Assembly (NCBI RefSeq): GCF_024623325.1
Contig: NZ_JANJZD010000006.1
Location: forward strand, 1 to 64,000
Source of the DNA: Acetatifactor muris
Lineage (GTDB): Bacteria > Bacillota > Clostridia > Lachnospirales > Lachnospiraceae
Reading direction: 5' to 3'
DNA: 64,000 nt
Below the pieces are notes generated by a model, which was not told where the DNA came from, searched no databases, and was given only the letters and a program-made list of their open reading frames with translations. The position numbers and the translations under genes were made by a program. This document shows, piece after piece, positions 33,422 through 41,527 of this stretch; within the stretch, counting starts at the first letter, position 1, and each line of letters begins with the position of its first letter.

Positions 33422-35107
33422 TTATTTTCCTGCAGATTCTTTTAATTCTGCCTGAATGGCCTTATAGTCCGCAGAGTCCACAATACCCTGCACAAATTCT
33501 TTCCACTGCGCTTCCGTAATCTGTCCCATTACATACTGTGTACACATGGAATTTACATCTGTGGTCAGATTCGTCCACTGGCTGTCGTAAGTAGCCGACT
33601 GCAGATTGGCAATCTCATTTTTCAGCTTGCTCTCGTCCAGATATTTCACAATGGCATCTTTCATATCCTGGACTCTCTGGATAGCCTCATCGCTGGCTCT
33701 TTTAGCGCCGTCCCTCATGAATTTATCGGTAATCTGATCCGCATCCGTCTTCAGGAAAATCTGGTTCCATGCGCCCACATAGCCTTCCTTACGTTTCTGA
33801 CCTATTGTCTCGTCCGAAGTATCCCTGGTGCCGTCCTCCAGCAATGTGTAATGCACACCTTCCACACCGTCCTTCATCAGTAAGTCATAGCCGGGATATG
33901 CTTCCTCGGTAGCATTGAACACCTGCATAATCTTATCAATCTTCTCCTGGGAGCAGTTTGCGCTGATTGCGATACAGGAATCCACATCCGAAGTGTTGGG
34001 AACAACTGTCATCCCTTCCGGTCCCTGGACAGGCATCAATGCCCATGCGGTATAGGTATCCGGCGTATTCTTGTCGAAGATCTTGTTGCTGGTCTTGTCT
34101 GCGGACTGGTTCCAGCTGTACCACTCATTCACATAGGCCACGGAATTACCTGCCTTGAACTTGGAAGTATCCGCATTGCCCAGAGCAAATTCAGAATCCA
34201 GCACACCCGCATCATACAAATCCTTCATCCAGTTCAGGAAATCAATATACTTCGGATTGAACTGTATATACTGGAATTCACCGTTCTCGTCAATTCCCCA
34301 GTCCACCTGGCCTGTAAAGGCAACTGCCAGAGCCTTGGTCCGGTTTGTCATGAAATTGTCGCCATAGAAATCCAGCGCATAAATCTTCTGTCCTTCCCCT
34401 TCGCTAGCCGCATTCGACAGACCAATCAGCCAGTCCTTCAGCTCGTCCATGGTAGTGGGCTCTTCCTCGAAACCATACTTCTCCATCAGGTCTTTTCTGA
34501 CCTCGATGCCGGATCCCTTCGCTGTCTCAGCTTTGCTTCTGGGCAGAATGTAGATACCCTCGCCGTATCTGGTCTGGTCCCAGAAATCATCACTCCAGTT
34601 CTTCATTACCGCATTGGTTTTCGCCAGCGCATTGTCCCCCTCAAAGATATAGGGAGTCAGATCCACGAAGTTCCCCGCGTCGATAGCCTGGGTGAAAATG
34701 GGATAATAGAAGCTTTCGTTTACCGCGTAAATCTGCACTACATCCGGCTGGCTTCCCGCCGCAAGCAGGGTGTTCAGCTTCTGGGTATAATCACTGTAGT
34801 TAACCCACTCAATTTCCAGATTTACGTCGAACATTTCTTCCCAGTACTGCTCCATCTCACTGTCTGCCAGAGGGCCATATCCCCAGTCAATGCCCAGCAC
34901 GCTGATGGTCATCCTCTCTCCGTCGGAGCTTTCCGCCTCCGAACTTTTTTCTTCTGAAGATTCCGCACTGCTCTCCGCGGGTGCGGAAGCCTGCTGAGAT
35001 TCACCGCTGCCCCCCCGGGTTTCCCCGTCGGAATTTCCACAGCCGCTCAGCACGCCTGCCGTCATGGCAGCTGCCAGAACAAGTGCAAGTACTTTCTTCT
35101 TTTTCAT
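33422..35107 (-). CDS. sugar ABC transporter solute-binding lipoprotein (LplA/YtcQ type)
   Basis: 561 aa. The signal peptide ends in lipobox VLSGC (Cys about 23). A Ser/Glu-rich spacer (about 28-65) precedes the binding domain. The sequence IEWVNYSDYTQKLNTLLAAG, then QPDVVQIYA, is typical of family 1 binding proteins of the oligosaccharide importers in Firmicutes. It captures oligosaccharides outside the membrane and delivers them to the two permeases encoded upstream in the same operon. Ribosome site GAGGAGG before ATG 35107. The ATPase is not encoded here; a shared MsmX-type ATPase elsewhere is likely. Confidence 0.94.
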   Translation of the reverse strand: MKKKKVLALVLAAAMTAGVLSGCGNSDGETRGGSGESQQASAPAESSAESSEEKSSEAESSDGERMTISVLGIDWGYGPLADSEMEQYWEEMFDVNLEIEWVNYSDYTQKLNTLLAAGSQPDVVQIYAVNESFYYPIFTQAIDAGNFVDLTPYIFEGDNALAKTNAVMKNWSDDFWDQTRYGEGIYILPRSKAETAKGSGIEVRKDLMEKYGFEEEPTTMDELKDWLIGLSNAASEGEGQKIYALDFYGDNFMTNRTKALAVAFTGQVDWGIDENGEFQYIQFNPKYIDFLNWMKDLYDAGVLDSEFALGNADTSKFKAGNSVAYVNEWYSWNQSADKTSNKIFDKNTPDTYTAWALMPVQGPEGMTVVPNTSDVDSCIAISANCSQEKIDKIMQVFNATEEAYPGYDLLMKDGVEGVHYTLLEDGTRDTSDETIGQKRKEGYVGAWNQIFLKTDADQITDKFMRDGAKRASDEAIQRVQDMKDAIVKYLDESKLKNEIANLQSATYDSQWTNLTTDVNSMCTQYVMGQITEAQWKEFVQGIVDSADYKAIQAELKESAGK

Positions 35108-35196
35108 TCCTTTTCCTCCTCGTTCATCATAATTTGTTCCTTTTTATGCTAACGCCGTGGTCCTCTCCGAACCGCAGCCGTTAACTGCTCTGTCAG

Positions 35197-36108
35197 TTAT
35201 CCCTTCACCGCGCCTACCATCATTCCCGTTGCAAAATACTTCTGCAGGAAAGGATAGACAATCAGCACAGGAAGTACGACCACCACCACAGCTGCCATAC
35301 GCATGACTTCCTGCGGCACCGTGTTGGCCAGTTCATTGGTCAGATCCACCATCTCGGACACATTGGAGGACAGTACCACCTTCTGCACATATACCTGCAA
35401 TGTGGACTTCGCCGCCGATGTCATATACATAACGGAACTGAAATAAGTGTTCCAGTAGCTTACAAAGGAGAACAGTGTCATAGTGGCCAGCATGGCCTTC
35501 GACAGCGGCAGGACGATGACACCGAAAGTCCGCAGCTGGCCGCAGCCGTCTATTTTGGCCGCCTCCTCCAGCTCATAGGGCAGGGACTGGAAGAAGGAGC
35601 GCATTACCATGATATTCCAGGCGCCGCACAGACCCGGCAGAATCATGGCAAAGTAATTGTTAATCAGGCCAAGGTCACGAATGTTCATGAAGGAAGGCAT
35701 CATGCCTGCGCCAAACAGCATGGTGAATGTCACATATTTATTCAGAAAGCCTTTTCCGGGAATTGGTTTGGAGAGCATATATGCCACTCCTGCATTGGCA
35801 ATAACGCTTAAGGGCGTTCCCACCAATGTCACGAACAGAGTGGTCTTCAGCGCATTCAGGAAACCCGAACCACTGAGAATCAGCTTGTAGGCCTCTGTGG
35901 ACCATTTCTTCGGCCAGAGATAAAAGCTCCCGGCGCTGTATACGGAAGCGTCCGTAAAGGACACCACAATCACGTAAAAGAAGGGAAGCAGCATAGTGGC
36001 CGCCAGCAGAAGCAATATAATCCACAGAACGGACTGATAGAGATTCTCCTTGGCTTTCATGCCCAGTTTTTTATTCTTGATTTTCATATCTGTTGTTGCC
36101 TGTGCCAT
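35197..36108 (-). CDS. sugar ABC transporter permease (LplC/YtcP type)
   Basis: 303 aa with six predicted membrane helices. After an N-terminal helix (LYQSVLWIILLLLAATMLLPF), the family's cytoplasmic EAA-like loop is visible (ELEEAAKIDGCGQLRTFGVIVLPLSKA), and the sequence ends GMMVGAVKG. It forms the channel with the permease encoded 16 bases upstream. AAGGAGG lies before ATG 36108; the longer frame to 36141 overlaps the upstream gene and is rejected. The typical order is permease B, permease C, binding protein. Confidence 0.94.
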   Translation of the reverse strand: MAQATTDMKIKNKKLGMKAKENLYQSVLWIILLLLAATMLLPFFYVIVVSFTDASVYSAGSFYLWPKKWSTEAYKLILSGSGFLNALKTTLFVTLVGTPLSVIANAGVAYMLSKPIPGKGFLNKYVTFTMLFGAGMMPSFMNIRDLGLINNYFAMILPGLCGAWNIMVMRSFFQSLPYELEEAAKIDGCGQLRTFGVIVLPLSKAMLATMTLFSFVSYWNTYFSSVMYMTSAAKSTLQVYVQKVVLSSNVSEMVDLTNELANTVPQEVMRMAAVVVVVLPVLIVYPFLQKYFATGMMVGAVKG

Positions 36109-36124
36109 TTTTCTCCCCTCCTTT

Positions 36125-37063
36125 CTACATGATTCCTTCATAGCCCTTGCGGCTGGTTATCCAGTTCGTCAATAACACCAGGGAGGTATTCACTACCGAT
36201 TTGAACATACCAATCGCCGTGGTGTAGGAATACTGGGTGCTTCCTCCTGCAATACCGTTGTTATATATGTAGATTTCAAATACTTCCAGCTGTTTCTTCA
36301 CCATGGCATTGTTCATCAGGAATACCTGCTCAAAATCTACCGAAATGATAGAGCCCATCTTCAGAATCAGCATGACCACTACCGTGGGCATAATGCTGGG
36401 AAGTGTAATCTTCATGATACACTGAAGCCGGCTTGCGCCGTCCATTTTCGCCGCCTCGTACAGAGACTGGTCCACCCCGGCTATGGCCGCCAGATAGACG
36501 ATGGATCCCCAGCCAATGCCCTTCCACAGGGACTGTATGACGATAATCTGATAAATAGCCGTGGTGCTGAACAGATAAGCAGTGGGCTCCTTTCCAAAGG
36601 ATGCCGCGATTTTGTTCACAACGCCCTGTTCCGTGGACAACAGGAAGAAGGTCAGACTGACCACAATGGCCCAGGACAGGAAATGCGGCAGGTACACGGA
36701 AGTCTGTATAAACTTTTTAAATTTGCTGTTGCGCACCTCGTTCAGAATCAGCGCCAGTATAATAGGCGCCGGAAAAGTAAGGAGATTCAGACCGCTGATG
36801 ACCAGCGTATTGCGCAGCATATTGTAGAATTTCGCATCCTGGAACAAAGTTGCAAAATGTTTGAATCCCACCCATGGACTCCCCAGAATACCCATATGAG
36901 GATTGTAATCTTCAAAGGCCATGAGCAGACCGCGCATGGGCAGATAATGAAACGTAAACAACAGAATCAGTCCCGGAAGCCCCAGGAAATATACCCAGCG
37001 ATATTCATACAGTCTCTTGCTTAACTGTTTCTTCGCAGGCTTATACACAGCATTTTTCGACAT
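36125..37063 (-). CDS. sugar ABC transporter permease (LplB/YteP type)
   Basis: 312 aa, six predicted membrane helices. YFLGLPGLILLFTFHYLPM begins the first helix; MRGLLMAFEDYNPHMGILGS follows, as in the LplB group. The EAA loop is LYEAAKMDGASRLQCIMKITLPS. It pairs with the LplC-type permease downstream. GGAGG lies 10 bases before ATG 37063. The long frame to 37426 runs into the esterase gene and is an artefact. This is the first gene of the transport operon and has its own promoter with the putative operator at 37123-37155. Confidence 0.95.
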   Translation of the reverse strand: MSKNAVYKPAKKQLSKRLYEYRWVYFLGLPGLILLFTFHYLPMRGLLMAFEDYNPHMGILGSPWVGFKHFATLFQDAKFYNMLRNTLVISGLNLLTFPAPIILALILNEVRNSKFKKFIQTSVYLPHFLSWAIVVSLTFFLLSTEQGVVNKIAASFGKEPTAYLFSTTAIYQIIVIQSLWKGIGWGSIVYLAAIAGVDQSLYEAAKMDGASRLQCIMKITLPSIMPTVVVMLILKMGSIISVDFEQVFLMNNAMVKKQLEVFEIYIYNNGIAGGSTQYSYTTAIGMFKSVVNTSLVLLTNWITSRKGYEGIM

Positions 37064-37093
37064 ATCGTCAGCCCCTCCTGTTTTCTTTTCTTC

Positions 37094-37099
37094 ATTATA
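37094..37099 (-). promoter_or_regulatory. -10 box of the block B transport operon
   Basis: TATAAT on the minus strand (37099-37094), 30 bases before the start codon. There is no good -35 box. The putative operator begins exactly 24 bases upstream, as at 39740-39745, which suggests an activator-dependent promoter. Confidence 0.6.
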
Positions 37100-37122
37100 G
37101 CTTTCACCTGATATCCCTTGAA

Positions 37123-37155
37123 TTGAAAACATTTCACTTTTTTTCATAAATTCAA
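37123..37155 (-). promoter_or_regulatory. putative operator of the block B transport operon
   Basis: 33 bases on the plus strand from TTGAAAAC through CACTTTTTTT to TTCAA. It matches the site at 39769-39801 in 29 of 33 positions. The ends TTGAA and TTCAA are inverted. A second, looser copy (GGAAAACTTTCACTTTTTTC) lies at 37164-37183. Likely bound by the response regulator encoded at 39918; this is inferred from location and conservation. Confidence 0.6.
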
Positions 37156-37181
37156 GAATCGCCGGAAAACTTTCACTTTTT

Positions 37182-38255
37182 TCAGATGTTGTGTTTCTCC
37201 CGATATTCCATAAAGTGGTGCCAGTCCTCTCTGGCCAGGTAATGGGTCCCCTTTCTGAGGTGATAACCGATATGTCCCTCCGGGAATGCTTCTCCGGGCT
37301 CCGGATATCTGTCCGGACACACAAGTCCCCGCAATCCCAGAGTTTCATATGCCTCCGAACCAGCCACACAGGCCAGGAATTCCGACTTCGGATCTGCCCA
37401 GGCATCCTCCGACGCGCTTGCCACATAGAGATGCCCGGGCGCTGTCAGTGCTGCCAGATAATGGGCGTCAAAAGGCATTTCCTCTTCCTGTCCCGCAAGG
37501 TCTGCCATATTTCCGCAGAACCAGTAACCCGCATTCTTCTTCAGATCCGCCAGCTGCTCTCCCTTTTTCCCCCGGTACAGCGCAATGCCGCCGCAGCCGG
37601 AGTCATTGCTGACAACCATGCTGAAACGCCGGTCCAGGGCCCCTGCCAGCAGCGCAGTCTTCCCCAGCCTGGAATGTCCCACCACAGCGATTCGTTTCGG
37701 ATCCGCCAGCTCTTTTTCCAGACACACATCCAGAAGCCTTGAGCCGGCCCAGGCCCATATGGCGATTTTCCCCCAGGAGTCATAGGGATTCCGCCTGCAG
37801 AACGCCCCCGCTCCGTTCAGGAAACTGTCATCCTTGTCCGGTGTCACGGCTTCATAATACACAGATGCCAGGCCATACCCTCTGTCGATGATTTCCTCCC
37901 CCATACCGTCTCCTGCCGCGTTGGTAAACGTATAGTGCAGGAACAGCGGCGGCTTTGCCTTCCCTTTGGGCAGCGCCACGCAGGCCGGAAAGGATGTATA
38001 GGCAAAAGGAGAAGTCACCCGTATCTCCAGCTGCAAAATAACGGCTTTCCCGCCATAACCGTTATCATCCCGCTTCGTCTCCGCTCCCTCCACCTTCAGC
38101 GGGAAACCGGGGGCATAACCGTACAGTTCCCTGCACAGCAGATTCCTGATTTCTTCCAGCCTCTTCTCCCTGGCTTCCGACTCCCGGGGAAGGGCGATTT
38201 TCGGCACACCGCGTCTCTCCAGTTCCGCCTGCAGCATGTTCCATTGATTTTCCAT
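37182..38255 (-). CDS. CE15-like glucuronoyl esterase (alpha/beta hydrolase)
   Basis: 357 aa. The nucleophile elbow VVGHSRLGKTALLAGALD matches the GxSRxGK motif of CE15 glucuronoyl esterases rather than common esterases. The region NDSGCGGIAL that follows is also CE15-like. The catalytic His is probably in EDWHHFMEY near the C-terminus. CE15 enzymes hydrolyse esters of (4-O-methyl) glucuronic acid, freeing acidic side chains. There is no signal peptide, so it works on imported oligosaccharides. The gene follows the GH29 gene by 12 bases. Ribosome site AAGGAG before ATG 38255. A broader alpha/beta hydrolase role cannot be excluded. Confidence 0.8.
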   Translation of the reverse strand: MENQWNMLQAELERRGVPKIALPRESEAREKRLEEIRNLLCRELYGYAPGFPLKVEGAETKRDDNGYGGKAVILQLEIRVTSPFAYTSFPACVALPKGKAKPPLFLHYTFTNAAGDGMGEEIIDRGYGLASVYYEAVTPDKDDSFLNGAGAFCRRNPYDSWGKIAIWAWAGSRLLDVCLEKELADPKRIAVVGHSRLGKTALLAGALDRRFSMVVSNDSGCGGIALYRGKKGEQLADLKKNAGYWFCGNMADLAGQEEEMPFDAHYLAALTAPGHLYVASASEDAWADPKSEFLACVAGSEAYETLGLRGLVCPDRYPEPGEAFPEGHIGYHLRKGTHYLAREDWHHFMEYREKHNI

Positions 38256-38267
38256 ATTCTGCTCCTT

Positions 38268-39716
38268 TCAAAACGAAATCTTCAGGCACCATGCCCCGTC
38301 CGGCGAGTACCCTTCCGGCAGCGCCGCAGTCAGAATCCCCATGTCCGATGAAAATGCCAGCTCCCCGTATCCCAGCAGTGATACTGACTTCACGGAAGAT
38401 GCATCCCTCAGGCAGTGCAAAGCCGCCGTGCGGGGTCTTCCCATCAGGAATGCATAGACTGTATTTCCTTTCTGGGTGTAGCGCACATCATAAGGTGTCC
38501 ATACGGTTTCCTTCTCTGCCTCCGCCGATGTGACGCCTTCGCCGCTTACCTGATAAGGCCGGGTATCATAGATGCCTTCCCCGTTTACACTCATCCATTT
38601 TGTAATGCCATCCAGAATAAAGCTGCATTCCTCATCCAGGGTGCCGTCCGGCCTCTGAGGAAGGTTCAGCAGCAGATTTCCGTTCTTTGACACGATGTCC
38701 ACCAGCAGATCTGTCACCTGCACGGCAGTTTTGTAGGTTTCCCGCACGTCATAGAACCAATGCCCCAGACAGGTATCCGTCTGCCAGGGATTCTCTCTGA
38801 TTTCGTCTCCCATACTGCGTTCAAAGTCCAGCAGACCGATGCGATGATATTCTTCCCTTTTATCCTTGTGCAGGTAAACCGCTTTGTTCTCCCCGTATTT
38901 TGTCTCGCTGGAATTATACAGATGCGCTGCCATGGAAAGCCCCGGAAGCCATGTGGGATCCGTGACATCCGCGTAATTTCTGTAAAAGGGCAATGCCCCG
39001 TCCGAGTACAGCAGTTCCGGCTCATACCGGTCCACCACCTCTCTGATGTCCTCGTACCATACCGGATACCATCTCTCATCCCAGGTGTAGTGATGGCGCA
39101 CATACCCCGGTTCCACGGTAAAGGCATTGTCATGGTAAAAGTCCCGCCATTCCGGGTCATAACCGTCATAGGGAACGCCCGCCATGGGCCCCTTTTTGTC
39201 ACAGAGCTTATTGGTGTTGAACCATTCAAAGCTCGCCCCATGATGCTCGCTCAGACCGAATACCAGCCCCTCCTTCCCGGCCGCCTCCTTCCAGAGTCCC
39301 ACAATATCCCTGTGGGGACCGTAATTGACGCTGTTGAACCGGTTTCTGGCGGATGGATAGTTAAAAAAGTGGTCGTGGTGCATGGCCTGCGCCACAAAAT
39401 ATCTGGCTCCTGCTTTTTTATACCGGCTCATCAGCTCTCCGGGGTTGAAATTTTCCGCCTTCCAAAGCTGCACAATGTCCTTGTAGCCGAATTTGGAGGG
39501 GTGTCCGTAAGTCCTCAGATGGTACAGATATTGGGGCGAACCCTCCACATACATATTCCGCGCATACCAGTCTCCGTACATGGGCACAGACTGAGGGCCC
39601 CAGTGGGACCAGATGCCGAATTTCGCGTTGCGGAACCACTCGGGACATGAAAAATGATACAAAGACTCAAAACTTGGCTGAAAGCTTCCTTTCGCTGTTT
39701 CATAATAATAATCCAT
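38268..39716 (-). CDS. GH29 family alpha-L-fucosidase
   Basis: 482 aa. The start has WFRNAKFGIWSHWGPQSVP, then ARYFVAQAMHHDHFFNYPS with the HHDxF motif. The nucleophile Asp is probably in ELLYSDGALPF, and SKNGNLLLNLPQRPDG marks the C-terminal end of the barrel. A beta domain follows. It hydrolyses alpha-L-fucosides or a related sugar in the cytoplasm. It is the first gene of the operon with the CE15-like esterase. AAGGAGG before ATG 39716. The promoter and putative operator are directly upstream. Confidence 0.92.
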   Translation of the reverse strand: MDYYYETAKGSFQPSFESLYHFSCPEWFRNAKFGIWSHWGPQSVPMYGDWYARNMYVEGSPQYLYHLRTYGHPSKFGYKDIVQLWKAENFNPGELMSRYKKAGARYFVAQAMHHDHFFNYPSARNRFNSVNYGPHRDIVGLWKEAAGKEGLVFGLSEHHGASFEWFNTNKLCDKKGPMAGVPYDGYDPEWRDFYHDNAFTVEPGYVRHHYTWDERWYPVWYEDIREVVDRYEPELLYSDGALPFYRNYADVTDPTWLPGLSMAAHLYNSSETKYGENKAVYLHKDKREEYHRIGLLDFERSMGDEIRENPWQTDTCLGHWFYDVRETYKTAVQVTDLLVDIVSKNGNLLLNLPQRPDGTLDEECSFILDGITKWMSVNGEGIYDTRPYQVSGEGVTSAEAEKETVWTPYDVRYTQKGNTVYAFLMGRPRTAALHCLRDASSVKSVSLLGYGELAFSSDMGILTAALPEGYSPDGAWCLKISF

Positions 39717-39739
39717 GGATATCGTCCTCCTTTTTGTCC

Positions 39740-39745
39740 ATTATA
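39740..39745 (-). promoter_or_regulatory. -10 box of the GH29/CE15 operon
   Basis: TATAAT on the minus strand (39745-39740), 24 bases before the start codon. There is no clear -35; the putative operator begins 24 bases upstream of the -10, as in the transport operon. Confidence 0.6.
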
Positions 39746-39768
39746 CAGCCCCTCTTTACAGGAAACTT

Positions 39769-39801
39769 TTGAAAACATCCCACTTTTTTTCACTAATTCA
39801 A
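39769..39801 (-). promoter_or_regulatory. putative operator of the GH29/CE15 operon
   Basis: TTGAAAAC through CACTTTTTTT to TTCAA on the plus strand, 33 bases, matching 37123-37155 at 29 positions. It lies between this operon and the divergent response regulator gene, whose own -35 box starts 15 bases further on. Confidence 0.6.
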
Positions 39802-39815
39802 CCTGAATTCCTGTC

Positions 39816-39844
39816 TTGACTTTCCGTTTCCTGTTGGCTATGAT
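39816..39844 (+). promoter_or_regulatory. promoter of the response regulator gene at 39918
   Basis: -35 TTGACT (39816-39821), exactly 17 bases, -10 TATGAT (39839-39844). It supports a start at 39918 rather than at the frame's upstream end. Confidence 0.75.
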
Positions 39845-39917
39845 GAAAAAAGGGAACAGTTATTCCCCGTCTGAACTATTGTGGAAAAGGGAAGGGGATT
39901 CAAACGGGAGGAAGCAT

Positions 39918-41417
39918 ATGTATCAGGTAATCTGTGTGGATGATGAAGAATTTGTGCTGGATGATTTGCAGAAAGCAATTGACTGGTTTGGTTTCAATAT
40001 GGAGATTGCTCTGGCCACAACTTACCCCTCTGAAGCGCTCTCCTATATAAAAAGTCACCCCGCCCATCTTCTGCTGACAGACATCTCCATGCCGCAGATG
40101 TCAGGAGTGGACTTAATCAAAGAAGTAAAGCGGATTAATCCCTCCATCTCCATTCTGGTGCTGTCCGCCTATGATACTTTTGCCTATGTGCGTTCCGCCA
40201 TGCAGGAGGGTGCGGAAAATTATCTGCTGAAGCCTCTGGACCCGGAAGAACTGTCGGAATCTCTGAGCACCATTGTCAGCCATCTTGACAACCGCAGCAA
40301 AATATCGGAGAATTTCGGTCCCGCCATGCTGACCTTCCGCAGCAACTTTGTGGAAAGCTGGTGTAAGGGGAATTTAAGTGAGGAGGAATTTCTCACCAGA
40401 GCTTCCATGCTGGGAGTGAATCTGCATCTGGACAACTATACCGTCATCCTTTTTGCCGCCACAGGTTCCGCGGCCGGACGGATGCCGGAGCTCCTCGATG
40501 CTCTGCTTTCCATGTTCGTGGGTAATTACAGCGCTCACTTTTATTTCGAGACTCCTTCCCGTTTTGTGTGCATACTCAGCAGTTCCTCCGGAAGCTTCAA
40601 TATCTTCCGGTTCCAGAACGAGATTAACCGCCTGCGCCCCATGATTGGTTTTCCTTTCTTCGTATCTGTGGGAAATACTGTGGACAATTACGCGGATGTG
40701 AGCGGCAGCTACCATGAAGTCAGAAAATATGCCTGTCTGCGCTACACGCCTGTGGATTTCATCGTCTGCCGCAATTTCGTTTTCCCCATGAAGGATCAGC
40801 TTCTGATCGAACAGGATTTGTCCGATGTTACCACAGACGCCTATCTGACCGACATTGAGAGTATCCTGAATCGGGTCTCTCCGGAAAAGCGCATCTCCCT
40901 GGAGCTGGCCGTGGTAAATCGATGCATCAGTCTGATGCCTGCGGGCTCCGACGAAGAGCTGATCGCATCTCTTGTGAGCAGAGTCATCTGTGACAGAGAA
41001 AATCCGGAAGGAATTCTCTCCTATCTGAAGGAGCTGATAATCACTGTGCAGGAAATGCTGGAAAATGCCGGTGCCGGGATTACACATCAGTATGTAAACC
41101 GCATCATTGAGATCATCCATGATTTTTCCAACAAGGATATCTCCCTGAAGACGCTGGCGGCTCAGCTGGATATGCATCCTTCCTATCTGGGTTCCATCTT
41201 CCACCAGCAGACGGGATACTATTTCAACGACTATCTGAACGAAGAACGGTTAAAATATGCGGCAAAACTTATGGAAGACAATTCCGTCCGACTGAAGGAC
41301 ATCTCCGATATGGCAGGCTTCTCCAGCCAGACCTATTTCAACCGGCAGTTCAAGAAGTATTTCAATCAGTCCCCCAATACCTACCGCAAGAATCTGAAAA
41401 TGCGGCAGATTGAGTGA
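39918..41417 (+). CDS. response regulator with AraC-type DNA-binding domain (YesN type)
   Basis: 499 aa. The N-terminal receiver domain has the acidic pair VDDEEF, the phospho-acceptor Asp in LLLTDISMPQMSG (about 55) and Lys in LLKPLDPEEL. A middle region follows. The C-terminal AraC double helix-turn-helix has SLKTLAAQLDMHPSYLGS and LKDISDMAGFSSQTYFNRQF. GGGAGG lies 7 bases before ATG 39918. No kinase gene adjoins it; the best partner is the YesM-type kinase at 31567 beyond the block B operon. It probably activates the operons with the shared 33-bp motif. Confidence 0.92.
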   Translation: MYQVICVDDEEFVLDDLQKAIDWFGFNMEIALATTYPSEALSYIKSHPAHLLLTDISMPQMSGVDLIKEVKRINPSISILVLSAYDTFAYVRSAMQEGAENYLLKPLDPEELSESLSTIVSHLDNRSKISENFGPAMLTFRSNFVESWCKGNLSEEEFLTRASMLGVNLHLDNYTVILFAATGSAAGRMPELLDALLSMFVGNYSAHFYFETPSRFVCILSSSSGSFNIFRFQNEINRLRPMIGFPFFVSVGNTVDNYADVSGSYHEVRKYACLRYTPVDFIVCRNFVFPMKDQLLIEQDLSDVTTDAYLTDIESILNRVSPEKRISLELAVVNRCISLMPAGSDEELIASLVSRVICDRENPEGILSYLKELIITVQEMLENAGAGITHQYVNRIIEIIHDFSNKDISLKTLAAQLDMHPSYLGSIFHQQTGYYFNDYLNEERLKYAAKLMEDNSVRLKDISDMAGFSSQTYFNRQFKKYFNQSPNTYRKNLKMRQIE

Positions 41418-41440
41418 CAGAAAATCAAAAACCACCGAAA

Positions 41441-41475
41441 AAACCAGGGCCGTCATCTGACAGCCCCGTTTTTCA
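41441..41475. terminator. bidirectional terminator between the response regulator and block C
   Basis: Arms GGGCCGTC and GACAGCCC (one mismatch) are flanked by an A-rich stretch on the left and TTTTT on the right, 24 bases after the response regulator stop and 53 before the block C stop. Confidence 0.6.
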
Positions 41476-41527
41476 CTCATGACTATTTACAACCACTCAT
41501 TTCTCAGCCTGAACAGTCATGCATCCG

